From Pelagophyceae sp. CCMP2097 (taxonomy: Eukaryota; Sar; Pelagophyceae), in NCBI GenBank assembly GCA_026770575.1, contig MU657674.1, positions 22,815 to 35,254 of the forward strand: DNA of 12,440 nucleotides, in the 5' to 3' direction. Below, one piece after another: positions 1-6,046 of the stretch. Under the pieces are notes generated by a model. The model was not told the DNA's origin. It worked only from the letters and a program-made list of their open reading frames with translations, and searched no databases. Both the position numbers and the translations under genes were made by a program. Each line of letters starts with the position of its first letter. Positions within the stretch are counted from its first letter, which is position 1.

Positions 1-300
1 GTCCCGTGGTCGATTATGGGCTCCTTTGAAGGCGGTTGAGATTCCAAGCGAGGGGTCTCCCCCCGGCACCCGCCACAGTTCGGCGCCGACGCGCTCCCCG
101 GCGCCCGCGAGAGTCCGGGCCCGGCACTCCCCCAAGCGGCGCGCCGAAACGTGCGATCGAATGTCTCACAGAGCGCAGCGAGCCCTTCAGCGGGCGTCAC
201 GTTTGAGGAGCGGAGCGACGAGGTCAGCGGATGGCGGAGTCCAACGGACGCCGCCAGGCGTTCGTTGGACGGAGCTGTCCGTTGATGGCTTCAACTCGAC
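1..300. other. GC-rich flank without a recognisable gene
   Basis: Several short open frames cross this stretch, but none resembles a known domain, and the composition (runs of GGCGC, CCCCC) explains the lack of stops. The one clear structure is the hairpin at 239-270. The segment may be the outer 5' region of the retrotransposon that follows or unrelated flank. I cannot tell which. Confidence 0.5.
239..270. repeat. 14-bp inverted repeat (hairpin)
   Basis: The left arm 239-252 (starting GTCCAACGG) pairs with the right arm 257-270 (ending CGTTGGAC) around the 4-nt loop GCCA. All 14 positions pair if one G-T is allowed. It lies about 20 bp upstream of the target duplication at 291-301. No poly-T follows, so it is not a simple terminator. 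Its role is unknown. Confidence 0.7.
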
Positions 301-301
301 G

Positions 302-377
302 TGAGGGTGGCTTACGCGACGCGTGTCGTGGACGAGCAGGGCGTGGACGAGCACAGTCAGACAAGGAGCCACAGAGA
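302..377 (-). repeat. Repeat A, shortest copy (R1), flanked by 11-bp target duplications
   Basis: This 76-bp segment is the conserved core of repeat A (compare 3936, 4341, 4610 and 5364). It starts TGAGGGTGGCTTACGCGACG and ends GCCACAGAGA. It is bounded on both sides by TCAACTCGACG, at 291-301 and 378-388. That is the signature of an insertion with a target-site duplication. Seen on the minus strand, all copies share the end ...GTCGCGTAAGC and differ in where the other end stops, so minus is the likely element orientation. On the plus strand the junction creates a GTGAG donor-like site at 301-305 and CACAG/CACAGAG acceptor-like sites ending at 374 and 376, so an introner-like behaviour is also possible. 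Confidence 0.75.
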
Positions 378-378
378 T

Positions 379-1535
379 CAACTCGACGGGATGGGGAAAG
401 CAAACCACTTGATCGAAGAGGGGGGCTTCGACTATCGCCGTGGGCACGACCCGTCGGAGCTACCCTTTGCCACCGCACACTCGTTCCAGTACACGCGCCA
501 GCAACAACGCACCATCCGCATATCCCGTGCCGACTTTCCAGTATCCACCAGCCCCGAAGCCCGGCGACCCCTTTCTGGTCCGGTCGACCATGTCATCGAT
601 GCTGGCAAGATCCGGGCCTGCATTAAGCGCCTCAAGTTCGGGAAGTCGCCTGGCCTCGACATGTTGACAAACGACATTTTCAAGATCGCCGAGGAACCCC
701 TCGCCAAGCTGGTTGACATCTTGTTCAACCAGTCGCTCTCTTCGGTCATTCCCCCGAAGGATTGGGGAGTGGCCGCAGTTACCGTCCTTTTCAAGTCAGG
801 CGACCGTACGGATTGGGCGAACTACCGTCTCATTTCCTTGCTTTCTGCAGCTGGGAATTTTTTCGAGTCTGTTTTAAATCAGCGGCTCATGGGCATTTTG
901 GGCAAAAATTCGCCCATTGACCCTGCCCAAATTGGGGGGCATGGTAAAGGCCATCGCTGCGAAGACCACACTTTCGTACTCACGAAGACAATTAAGTTTA
1001 TGGCCCGGAGACGAAATTTTTTTGTGTGTGCTTTCCTCGATGTTAGGAAAGCTTTCCCGACGGTACTCCGTGTCGACCTGATGGAGAAACTCCACAAGAA
1101 ATTATCCCAGGCCACTGGAGGCCAATCCGACCATCGTTGTCATCTTTGGAGTGTGATTGACAAGCTGTACGAGAATTGCTCGTCAAGGACCATCATTGAG
1201 GATTCAGTCTCCGGGGATTACGAAGTCAGGCACGGCCTCCGGGAGGGTGCAGTATTGTCCCCCGTTTTATACGCTATATTCATCGATGGCGTGGTTGACT
1301 ATCTCAGCGATTGCGATGGCATTGACATAAGCGGGTATAAATACAGGGCACTCCTTTATGTCGATGGCATCGTTTTAGTCAGCCACTCGGCGGATGATCT
1401 TCAATCGATGATTTCACGCTGCCAAGATTACGCTAACGACCACTCCTTCCAGTTCCACATGAAGAAATCCCAAGTTATCGTCTTCGACGACGACACCGAT
1501 TACGATTTGGAATGCACACTTATGGGCGAGCCAAT
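379..1535 (+). pseudogene. Reverse transcriptase, fingers and palm (LINE-type), catalytic box altered
   Basis: An open frame reads through the RT core in family order. GKSPGLD is at 640-660. The block W-G-V-A-A-V followed by KSGDRTDWANYRLISLLS corresponds to RT blocks 1-2. Motif A is FLDVRKAF, with the catalytic Asp codon at 1039-1041. GLREGAVLSP is at 1234-1263, where the family usually has Gln in place of Glu. Motif C reads LLYVDGIVLV, with Y at 1357 and the retained Asp at 1363-1365, but the second Asp is Gly (GGC at 1366-1368). The family role is to copy element RNA at a nicked target. With the second Asp of motif C replaced and the frame broken at 1536 by an insertion, this copy is very probably inactive. 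The open frame extends left to 301, but residues before about 590 match nothing I recognise. Which LINE clade it belongs to cannot be settled by eye. Confidence 0.9.
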
Positions 1536-1539
1536 CACA

Positions 1540-1629
1540 GCGGAGAATCGGCGATCCGACTGTCGCCGAACCCGGACACTGTTTATATATGAAGCGACAC
1601 ACGCGACCGGCCATAGGAGACCGGCAATC
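1540..1629 (+). repeat. 90-bp repeat, copy 1 (part of left TIR)
   Basis: Matches 1831-1920 at all but three positions. Its first 40 bp are the perfect terminal inverted repeat; the rest (GTTTATATATGAAGCGACAC onward) pairs imperfectly with the right end. Confidence 0.9.
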
Positions 1630-1685
1630 AGTATCACGCTTGCGTGGGAGCTGAGTCTCGGGTTCGATTCCCGGAGACGGCACTA
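1627..1685 (+). other. tRNA-like remnant (anticodon arm, T arm and 3' acceptor strand)
   Basis: The stretch contains GTATCACGCTTGCGTGGGAG, which resembles the D-loop end and anticodon arm of a tRNA. A classic T arm follows: stem TCGGG/CCCGG around the loop TTCGATT. It contains the RNA polymerase III B box GGTTCGATTCC at 1661-1671. Then come AGACGGC, A and CTA, which resembles an acceptor strand, discriminator base and a mutated CCA. The 5' acceptor partner GCCGTCT is absent, so it is not a functional tRNA gene. It could be a tRNA pseudogene or a tRNA-derived SINE fragment carried inside the foldback element. Confidence 0.45.
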
Positions 1686-1830
1686 GCCGGGGGAGTGCAT
1701 ATGTTCAAGGGGAGGGACGCGAGTACGGGAGCCATGTGCGAGGCACAACTCACGTACTGCGCAGGGACTTTGGTGTCCAGTCCACTCCGCCTCACGAGCA
1801 AGTCCCTCCGGTGGCGTGCGAGGGAGCACT

Positions 1831-1920
1831 GCGGAGAATCGGCGATCCGACTGTCGCCGAACCCGGGCACTGTTTATATATGAAGCGACACACGCGATCG
1901 GTCATAGGAGACCGGCAATC
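1831..1920 (+). repeat. 90-bp repeat, copy 2 (internal copy of the element end)
   Basis: Direct repeat of 1540-1629 with three substitutions. Together with the right TIR it makes a smaller foldback (1831-2054) nested in the larger one, which suggests either element-in-element insertion or an internal duplication. Confidence 0.9.
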
Positions 1921-2005
1921 TCCTTTTGGCGATCGCATGTGTTGCTGCGTATTATCTTTTTTGCCGGTCTCCTTTTGGCGATTCGCATGTGTTGCTGCGT
2001 ATTAT
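1919..2005 (+). repeat. Tandem duplication next to the right TIR
   Basis: TCTCCTTTTGGCGATCGCAT... (1919-1954) recurs as TCTCCTTTTGGCGATTCGCA... (1968-2005). Each unit ends TGTTGCTGCGTATTAT. The short spacer between them is T-rich. Confidence 0.85.
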
Positions 2006-2054
2006 ATATGGTGTCCGGGTTCGGCGACAGTCGGATCGCCGATTCTCCGCTGTG

Positions 2055-2106
2055 CCAATGGCCCAAGTCGCCCATTGCCCGTACTTGGGTATCAAATTCG
2101 ACGGTG
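2055..2106 (+). pseudogene. RT thumb start, displaced downstream of the foldback insertion
   Basis: After the second CCAAT the frame reads MAQVAHCPYLGIKFDG. The YLGI block is what LINE RTs carry just after the palm. It continues the 379-1535 reading frame once the inserted element and one target copy are discounted. Confidence 0.8.
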
Positions 2107-2440
2107 CCTTGGGCAGTTCGGGAAAACCTCCCGGGTGTGGCTTTCCGTCGCGAATTCGTCGACATGAAGTTCACTGCGAGTGACAGTATAAGCTTTGCTG
2201 TTTGTGCCGTGCATGGTGCCAAGCCGGCCCACACAGTTGCTCGCAATAAGCACCAAGAGGAAAAAGCCCATCAAAGGAGCTTTTCGATATTATGCCGTGG
2301 CAAAAAGTCTTGACCGTTCAAACCCTCAAACCCGGGAATTTGATCTTTCAAACGCCGCCTCACTTAAGCACTTGCGAAAGATGATATCAGACTTCTCCAC
2401 TGAGCACGGCGTGCATCAAATCCCCGTGTTTCTTCTCCCG
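2107..2440 (+). other. Unexplained stretch between two RT blocks
   Basis: In LINE RTs the YLGI block is normally followed within a dozen or so residues by a Trp-containing block like the one at about 2446-2500. Here about 340 bp intervenes. No frame through it looks like RT, and all frames carry stops. I see no clear inverted repeats or target duplication, so it could be a further insertion or decayed element sequence. Confidence 0.45.
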
Positions 2441-3480
2441 ACCCATGGGAAGGGGTCCACACCGCAACCTGCAAGAAATTAAAAGCCTGGGGGAATCAGC
2501 TTACAAAAATGGGTTGTACCCCCGAGGGCATCCCGACAAACATTGCAAAGAAAGTCATTCAGACCATGATGTTATCCACGGCTCTGTTTAACTCCGCAGT
2601 ATGGCAAAACGGTGCAGAATGCACTTCCATCCAAACGCAAATGAATAGAATTTATACGCGGCTCCTCGGAGTACCTGTCTCCACCAACACTGCTGCGGTC
2701 CATTATAAGCTTGGCGCAATCGACCAGCAAATCCGTGCACAAGGTGCATCGCTCAAATTCAGAAACCACATCATCCTTTTGCGTGATGATAGCATGGTTA
2801 AGCGAATTTATAGGGCCCTCCAGCAGGAGGGTGGCGCTGTGCCGAATAACAAGTACATCCGAAACAATGTCACTCACTTCTTCGAGCCTCTTGCTGCTTC
2901 TTCAGGGTGGCTCCCGGCGTGCAAACCCGCTCAAGCGACTGTGAAAGGGCACGACCTCCTGTGCCTCCTCCAACAGCAGAAGTTCACCAGTGCGCTCGAA
3001 GGATCAACAATCCTCCCCAATCTGATAAAGTGGCCAACAACCTGCCGTACTGCCCCATACCTCTCACGGAGACATTATCCTTCCTGGTCGCTTCGACAGG
3101 GCCGCGTGCTGAAAACGAAGCTCCGGCTCAAATGCTATGAGGCTCTTGGTGCTCATCATAATCACCCTTTCAGCCAAGCCACTACTGGTATCACTCGAGC
3201 TACCTCATGCCGCCACACACCGTGCTGTCAGAAAAAAATCCCCGAATCCGCGTATCACGTTCTGGGGTCATGTCATGCCTTTGCGTCACTTCGCCATGAG
3301 TGTTTCTCCAGAATAGGAGCGCGTATCCCAACTTCCTCTCCCCTTTCGGATGCGGCTAAGGTTGATTTCATCCTCCTTGGGGGTGACTCTCCCCCGTGTG
3401 TTTATGCTATTGTATATCGCTTCCTTTACAAAAAAATCATGCACGTGCTAAGTTGGTTGAGCCGACTCCGCCAGGGATAA
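2404..3480 (+). pseudogene. Retrotransposon C-terminal region with Cys/His finger
   Basis: The frame is open from 2404 to the TAA at 3478-3480. It starts with W-E-G-V-H ... KKLKAWGNQL and FNSAVWQNG, typical of the region after the RT thumb. It ends with a finger-like block: Cys codons at 3208 and 3223-3228, then P-E-S-A-Y, His at 3256 and Cys at 3271, followed by FASLRHE. This is the C..C...E...H....C arrangement found at the C-terminus of many LINE proteins (zf-RVT type, probably RNA or DNA binding). The last residues SWLSRLRQG are repeated in the inverted copy at 5586-6046. It is the C-terminal part of the protein begun upstream, and the Met at 2509 is probably not a real start. Confidence 0.8.
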
Positions 3481-3513
3481 GTCCTTCGGGGCCCGCCGCC
3501 CTGTGATTCCTAA

Positions 3514-3531
3514 ATTATTATTATTATTATT
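3514..3531 (+). repeat. ATT microsatellite (LINE 3' tail)
   Basis: An ATT repeat directly follows CCCTGTGATTCCT after the stop codon. The inverted copy has the same CCCTGTGATTCCT followed by an ATTTTT-type repeat (about 5694-5727 on +). Simple-repeat tails of variable unit length are usual for LINEs of the RTE and I type. Clade assignment is not claimed. Confidence 0.7.
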
Positions 3532-3594
3532 ACCAGTACATTCAAGTTCATGATGGTACCGATTTTCTCTTGGAGCTTGGGTGGTGGGGTGGGA

Positions 3595-3690
3595 AAGGGG
3601 GGGGGGGGGGGGCTCCCCAGACCCCCCCGCCCCGAGCCACCCCCCGGGGGGGGGGGGGGGGGGGGGGGTTGCCAGACCCCCCCGTGTCGA
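3595..3690. repeat. Alternating poly-G and poly-C tracts
   Basis: There is a G16 run at 3597-3612, C-rich CCAGACCCCCCC, then C6 at 3640-3645 abutting G23 at 3646-3668, followed by TTGCCAGACCCCCCC. The same pattern (G run, then TCGCCAGACCCC) recurs at 5550-5578. Such tracts can form hairpins or G-quadruplexes and are prone to length errors in sequencing, so run lengths should be treated as approximate. Long proline/glycine frames across this stretch are artefacts of composition. Confidence 0.85.
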
Positions 3691-3935
3691 GCGAGGAGGC
3701 GCTGTGGGGGTTTCCGAGACCACGAAGGAGGGTCCCGAGACCAGCCCAATCACGGAGCTCGACCTTCACAGCCGCAATTTGCGGCGCACCTCGAGCGAGG
3801 GTAGCACTGGGTCCGAGAATTACTCGGAAATGCCCGATGTTTCCCTCATTTTCGCGTTAATACCCAAGCATACCCGAGTTTACCCGACGCGTACTGACAC
3901 AGCCTTCCGCAGGTGGGTGGGGGTGATGGGGGATG
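3691..3935. other. Intervening sequence without a recognisable gene
   Basis: Contains short degenerate motifs (CCGAGACCA repeated at about 3714 and 3735; TACCC-rich 3867-3890) and a small perfect hairpin GCCGCA/TGCGGC near 3771. No coding signal that I can support. Confidence 0.4.
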
Positions 3936-4194
3936 GCTTACGCGACGCGTGTCGTGGACGAGCAGGGCGCGGACGAGCAGAGTCAAACAAGGAGCCACAG
4001 AGACCGAACGGTTTCCAAGGGCAAAGGACGCCGCGCTCCGAGTAAGCGCACCTAGGTGTAGCGTGGAGATGACGAGCACGGTCCTATAGACGGGCGCGCT
4101 CTGCGTCTCTCGAGGACGGGCGCGCGGCGTCTCTCGAGCGTCTCTCAAGCTCCTTGTCTCCTCCCGAAAGTAAAATTTGTTCTGAGTGGGAATT
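3936..4194 (-). repeat. Repeat A, full copy (R2), 259 bp
   Basis: Nearly identical to 4341-4599 and 4610-4868, all exactly 259 bp. Begins GCTTACGCGACGCGTGTCGT and ends TGTTCTGAGTGGGAATT on +. Followed directly by repeat B. Preceded by a G-rich stretch, as are the other copies. On the minus strand a long frame runs through it, but it is repeated with the unit and matches no domain I know. Confidence 0.95.
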
Positions 4195-4315
4195 CAAAAA
4201 ATTTAAATCAATCCCTATATTCACAACCGCTGTTTGAGCCCAGAGGCGGAGCCCAGAGGCGGAGCTGGTTGGGTAGAACGCCCAGCCGCGCGACGACCGA
4301 GAGCCGGAAACAGCG
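4191..4315 (-). repeat. Repeat B, copy 1, about 125 bp
   Basis: Starts AATTCAAAAAATTTAAATC and ends GAGCCGGAAACAGCG. Identical or nearly so to 4865-4989. Contains an internal tandem of GAGCCCAGAGGCG. Repeats A and B together make a 380-bp unit, present at 3936-4315 and 4610-4989. Confidence 0.95.
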
Positions 4316-4340
4316 AGCTTGGGTGGTGGGGGGGGGGGAA

Positions 4341-4599
4341 GCTTACGCGACGCGTGTCGTGGACGAGCAGGGCGCGGACGAGCAGAGTCAAACAAGGAGC
4401 CACAGAGACCGAACGGTTTCCAAGGGCAAAGGACGCCGCGCTTCGAGTAAGCGCACCTAGGTGTAGCGTGGAGATGACGAGCACGGTCCTATAGACGGGC
4501 GCGCTCTGCGTCTCTCGAGGACGGGCGCGCGGCGTCTCTCGAGCGTCTCTCAAGCTCCTTGTCTCCTCCCGAAAGTAAAATTTGTTCTGAGTGGGAATT
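4341..4599 (-). repeat. Repeat A, full copy (R3), 259 bp
   Basis: Preceded by an 11-G run (4328-4338) and AA, and not followed by repeat B. It is separated from the next A copy by only about 10 bp (A, seven G, AA). Differs from R2 by isolated substitutions such as GCTTCGAG for GCTCCGAG. Confidence 0.95.
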
Positions 4600-4609
4600 A
4601 GGGGGGGAA

Positions 4610-4868
4610 GCTTACGCGACGCGTGTCGTGGACGAGCAGGGCGCGGACGAGCAGAGTCAAACAAGGAGCCACAGAGACCGAACGGTTTCCAAGGGCAAAG
4701 GACGCCGCGCTCCGAGTAAGCGCACCTAGGTGTAGCGTGGAGATGACGAGCACGGTCCTACAGACGGGCGCGCCCTGCTTCCCCCGAGGACGGGCGCGCG
4801 GCGTCTCTCGAGCGTCTCTCAAGCTCCTTGTCTCCTCCCGAAAGTAAAATTTGTTCTGAGTGGGAATT
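4610..4868 (-). repeat. Repeat A, full copy (R4), 259 bp
   Basis: Followed directly by repeat B copy 2. Carries a small cluster of substitutions near 4763-4790 relative to R2 and R3, otherwise nearly identical. Confidence 0.95.
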
Positions 4869-4989
4869 CAAAAAATTTAAATCAATCCCTATATTCACAA
4901 CCGCTGTTTGAGCCCAGAGGCGGAGCCCAGAGGCGGAGCTGGTTGGGTAGAACGCCCAGCCGCGCGACGACCGAGAGCCGGAAACAGCG
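4865..4989 (-). repeat. Repeat B, copy 2, about 125 bp
   Basis: Same as 4191-4315, including the internal GAGCCCAGAGGCG tandem. Identity with the first copy stops at CAGCG, marking the outer edge of the A+B unit. Confidence 0.95.
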
Positions 4990-5220
4990 GCCGTAAAAAC
5001 AAAACAAGAAGGAGAACGGTCCCGGGCTTTTCAGCTCTCCGCGACCAACAAACAACACGTGTGCCTCTCGACTCGGGGCTCTCAATGTCTCTCAAATCGG
5101 GTCCCCCAGAGGCACAGAGTCGAATGAAATGACAGCATTGTTGAGGTCGAAGTCGATGGCAAAGGTGCGTCAAGCCCAAACGTGTCTCAAGATCGTGCAA
5201 ACCTCCCCTCAAAACCTGCC
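4990..5220. other. Unique spacer in the repeat nest
   Basis: Begins with an A-rich tract (GTAAAAACAAAACAAG). No repeat copy, RNA gene or domain is recognisable. A minus-strand open frame crosses from here into repeat B, but it shows no family resemblance. Confidence 0.35.
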
Positions 5221-5281
5221 CTTAGATTGATACCCGGCTGCAGAGCTAGGAGTGGACGAAGCGGTAGACGTTTGCACCTCT
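5221..5281 (-). repeat. Repeat C, copy 1, 61 bp
   Basis: CTTAGATTGATACCCGGCTG... to ...GTAGACGTTTGCACCTCT. Recurs at 5481-5541 with about four differences. The offset between the two copies is exactly 260 bp, and a truncated repeat A lies between them. Confidence 0.9.
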
Positions 5282-5363
5282 GAGCACACGCAACGAGCGC
5301 ACTCGCATTGCACTCGAAAGTGTAAAGCGAGGGAACGAAACGTCTGGGAATTCAGGGGGGGCA

Positions 5364-5480
5364 GCTTACGCGACGCGTGTCGTGGACGAGCAGGGCTTGG
5401 ACGAGCAGAGTCAAACAAGGGGCCACAGAGACCGAACGGTTTCCAAGGGCAAAGGACGCCGCGCTCCGAGTTAGCGCACC
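5364..5480 (-). repeat. Repeat A, truncated copy (R5), 117 bp
   Basis: Starts GCTTACGCGACGCGTGTCGT after a G7 run and CA, and stops at GCGCACC, where it meets repeat C copy 2. It shares the same fixed end as all other A copies and is cut at the variable end. It has several private substitutions (GGGCTTGG, AAGGGGCC, GAGTTAGC), so it is not a recent product of R2-R4. Confidence 0.9.
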
Positions 5481-5541
5481 CTTAGATTGATACCCGGCTG
5501 CAGAGCTAGAAGTGGTAGAAGCGGTAGACGTTTGCACCTCT
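5481..5541 (-). repeat. Repeat C, copy 2, 61 bp
   Basis: Second copy of 5221-5281, directly abutting the truncated repeat A. Followed by G9 and G7 runs (5550-5566) and TCGCCAGACCCC. Confidence 0.9.
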
Positions 5542-5585
5542 AAAATACAGGGGGGGGGTGGGGGGGTCGCCAGACCCCTTCCTTT

Positions 5586-6046
5586 GGCTCCAAGGGAAAA
5601 TCGGTACCATGAATGTACTGTTGTTGCCTAGCTTCTCTGACATCGGAACGATTGTTAGAGTTTAGCGATTGAAACTCGGTCTCAGTGTCGTCGGTATTAA
5701 AAATAAAAATAAAAATAAAAATAATAAAGGAATCACAGGGCGCAGAGCCCCGGAGGACTTTGCCCTGGCGGAGTCGGCTCAACCAACTTAGCTCGTGCAT
5801 GGAATATTTTGTAAAGGAAGCGATATATAATGGCATCAACACAGGGAGGAGAATCATCCCCAAGTATGAAATCAACCTTGGCCACATCCGATAGTAGAGG
5901 AAAAGTTGGGACACGTGCACCAATTCTGGAGAAGCTCTCATGACGGGGTGACGCGTAGGCACTGCATGACCCCAGAACGTGATATATTCCTAGGAATTCC
6001 TATACGGATTCGGGGATTTTTTGCTGACAGCACGGTGTGCGTCATG
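5586..6046 (-). mobile_element. Inverted, 5'-truncated fragment of the same LINE (3' end)
   Basis: Read on the minus strand this matches the 3' part of the retrotransposon at about 3215-3577. Shared landmarks are CACACCGTGCTGTCAG, TCACGTTCTGGGGTCATG, AAGGTTGATTTCAT, TATATCGCTTCCTTTACAAA, and the residues ELSWLSRLRQG. The tail after CCCTGTGATTCCT is ATTTTT-type. About 65 bp that the first copy lacks follow, and then the shared CAGTACATTC...GGTACCGATTTTC. It is decayed: the frame is shifted several times, the stop codon is changed to AAA, and a palindromic 18-20 bp insertion sits near 5984-6003. Its 5' truncation point lies at or within a few bases of the aldo/keto reductase ATG. Confidence 0.85.
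5984..6003. repeat. Small palindromic insertion in the LINE fragment
   Basis: Relative to the copy at 3241-3262, this fragment has about 18-20 extra bases containing overlapping palindromes TTCCTAGGAA (5987-5996) and AGGAATTCCT (5992-6001). It resembles an excision footprint or a slippage product. Confidence 0.6.

Larger units (their letters stand above)
1536..2054. mobile_element. 519-bp foldback (MITE-like) DNA element inserted in the RT frame
   Basis: The ends 1536-1579 and 2011-2054 are perfect 44-bp inverted repeats (CACAGCGGAGAATCGG... / ...CCGATTCTCCGCTGTG). Imperfect pairing extends inward to about 95 bp. The element is flanked by CCAAT at 1531-1535 and 2055-2059, a 5-bp target duplication. 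Removing the element plus one CCAAT rejoins the RT frame exactly (frame shift of 524 nt) into a block with PYLGIKFDG, as expected after the palm. This shows both the borders and that the insertion came after the retrotransposon. Inside are a second copy of the left end (1831-1920), a tRNA-like remnant (about 1627-1685) and a tandem duplication (1919-1954, 1968-2005). No transposase is encoded, so it is non-autonomous. The superfamily is not assigned: 5-bp duplications and CACAG ends fit no family I can name with confidence. Confidence 0.9.
304..3580 (+). mobile_element. Non-LTR (LINE-type) retrotransposon, decayed and interrupted
   Basis: This is the whole remnant of a target-primed retroelement. 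In order it has an RT fingers/palm block (about 595-1535), a nested foldback element (1536-2054), the start of the thumb (2055-2106), an unalignable stretch (2107-2440), a C-terminal block with a Cys/His finger (2404-3480), a short 3' UTR and an ATT-repeat tail (3514-3531). No endonuclease domain is recognisable upstream, so the copy is 5'-truncated or its 5' part has decayed. A second fragment of the same family lies inverted at 5586-6046. Where the element ends on the right is uncertain, because sequence shared with the second copy continues past the tail to about 3577. Confidence 0.85.

Noticed and set aside
1627..1685. Functional tRNA gene
   Set aside because: The T arm and 3' acceptor strand are good, but the 5' acceptor strand and a proper A box are missing. 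Kept only as a tRNA-like remnant.
3448..3804. Overlapping proline- or glycine-rich open frames on both strands
   Set aside because: They follow the poly-G/poly-C tracts, differ in every frame and show no domain.
3936..4989. CRISPR array or coding exon family
   Set aside because: Units are long (259-380 bp), adjacent to homopolymers and without regular unique spacers. The eukaryotic context also speaks against CRISPR. The minus-strand frames in repeat A are repeated with the unit and match no domain.
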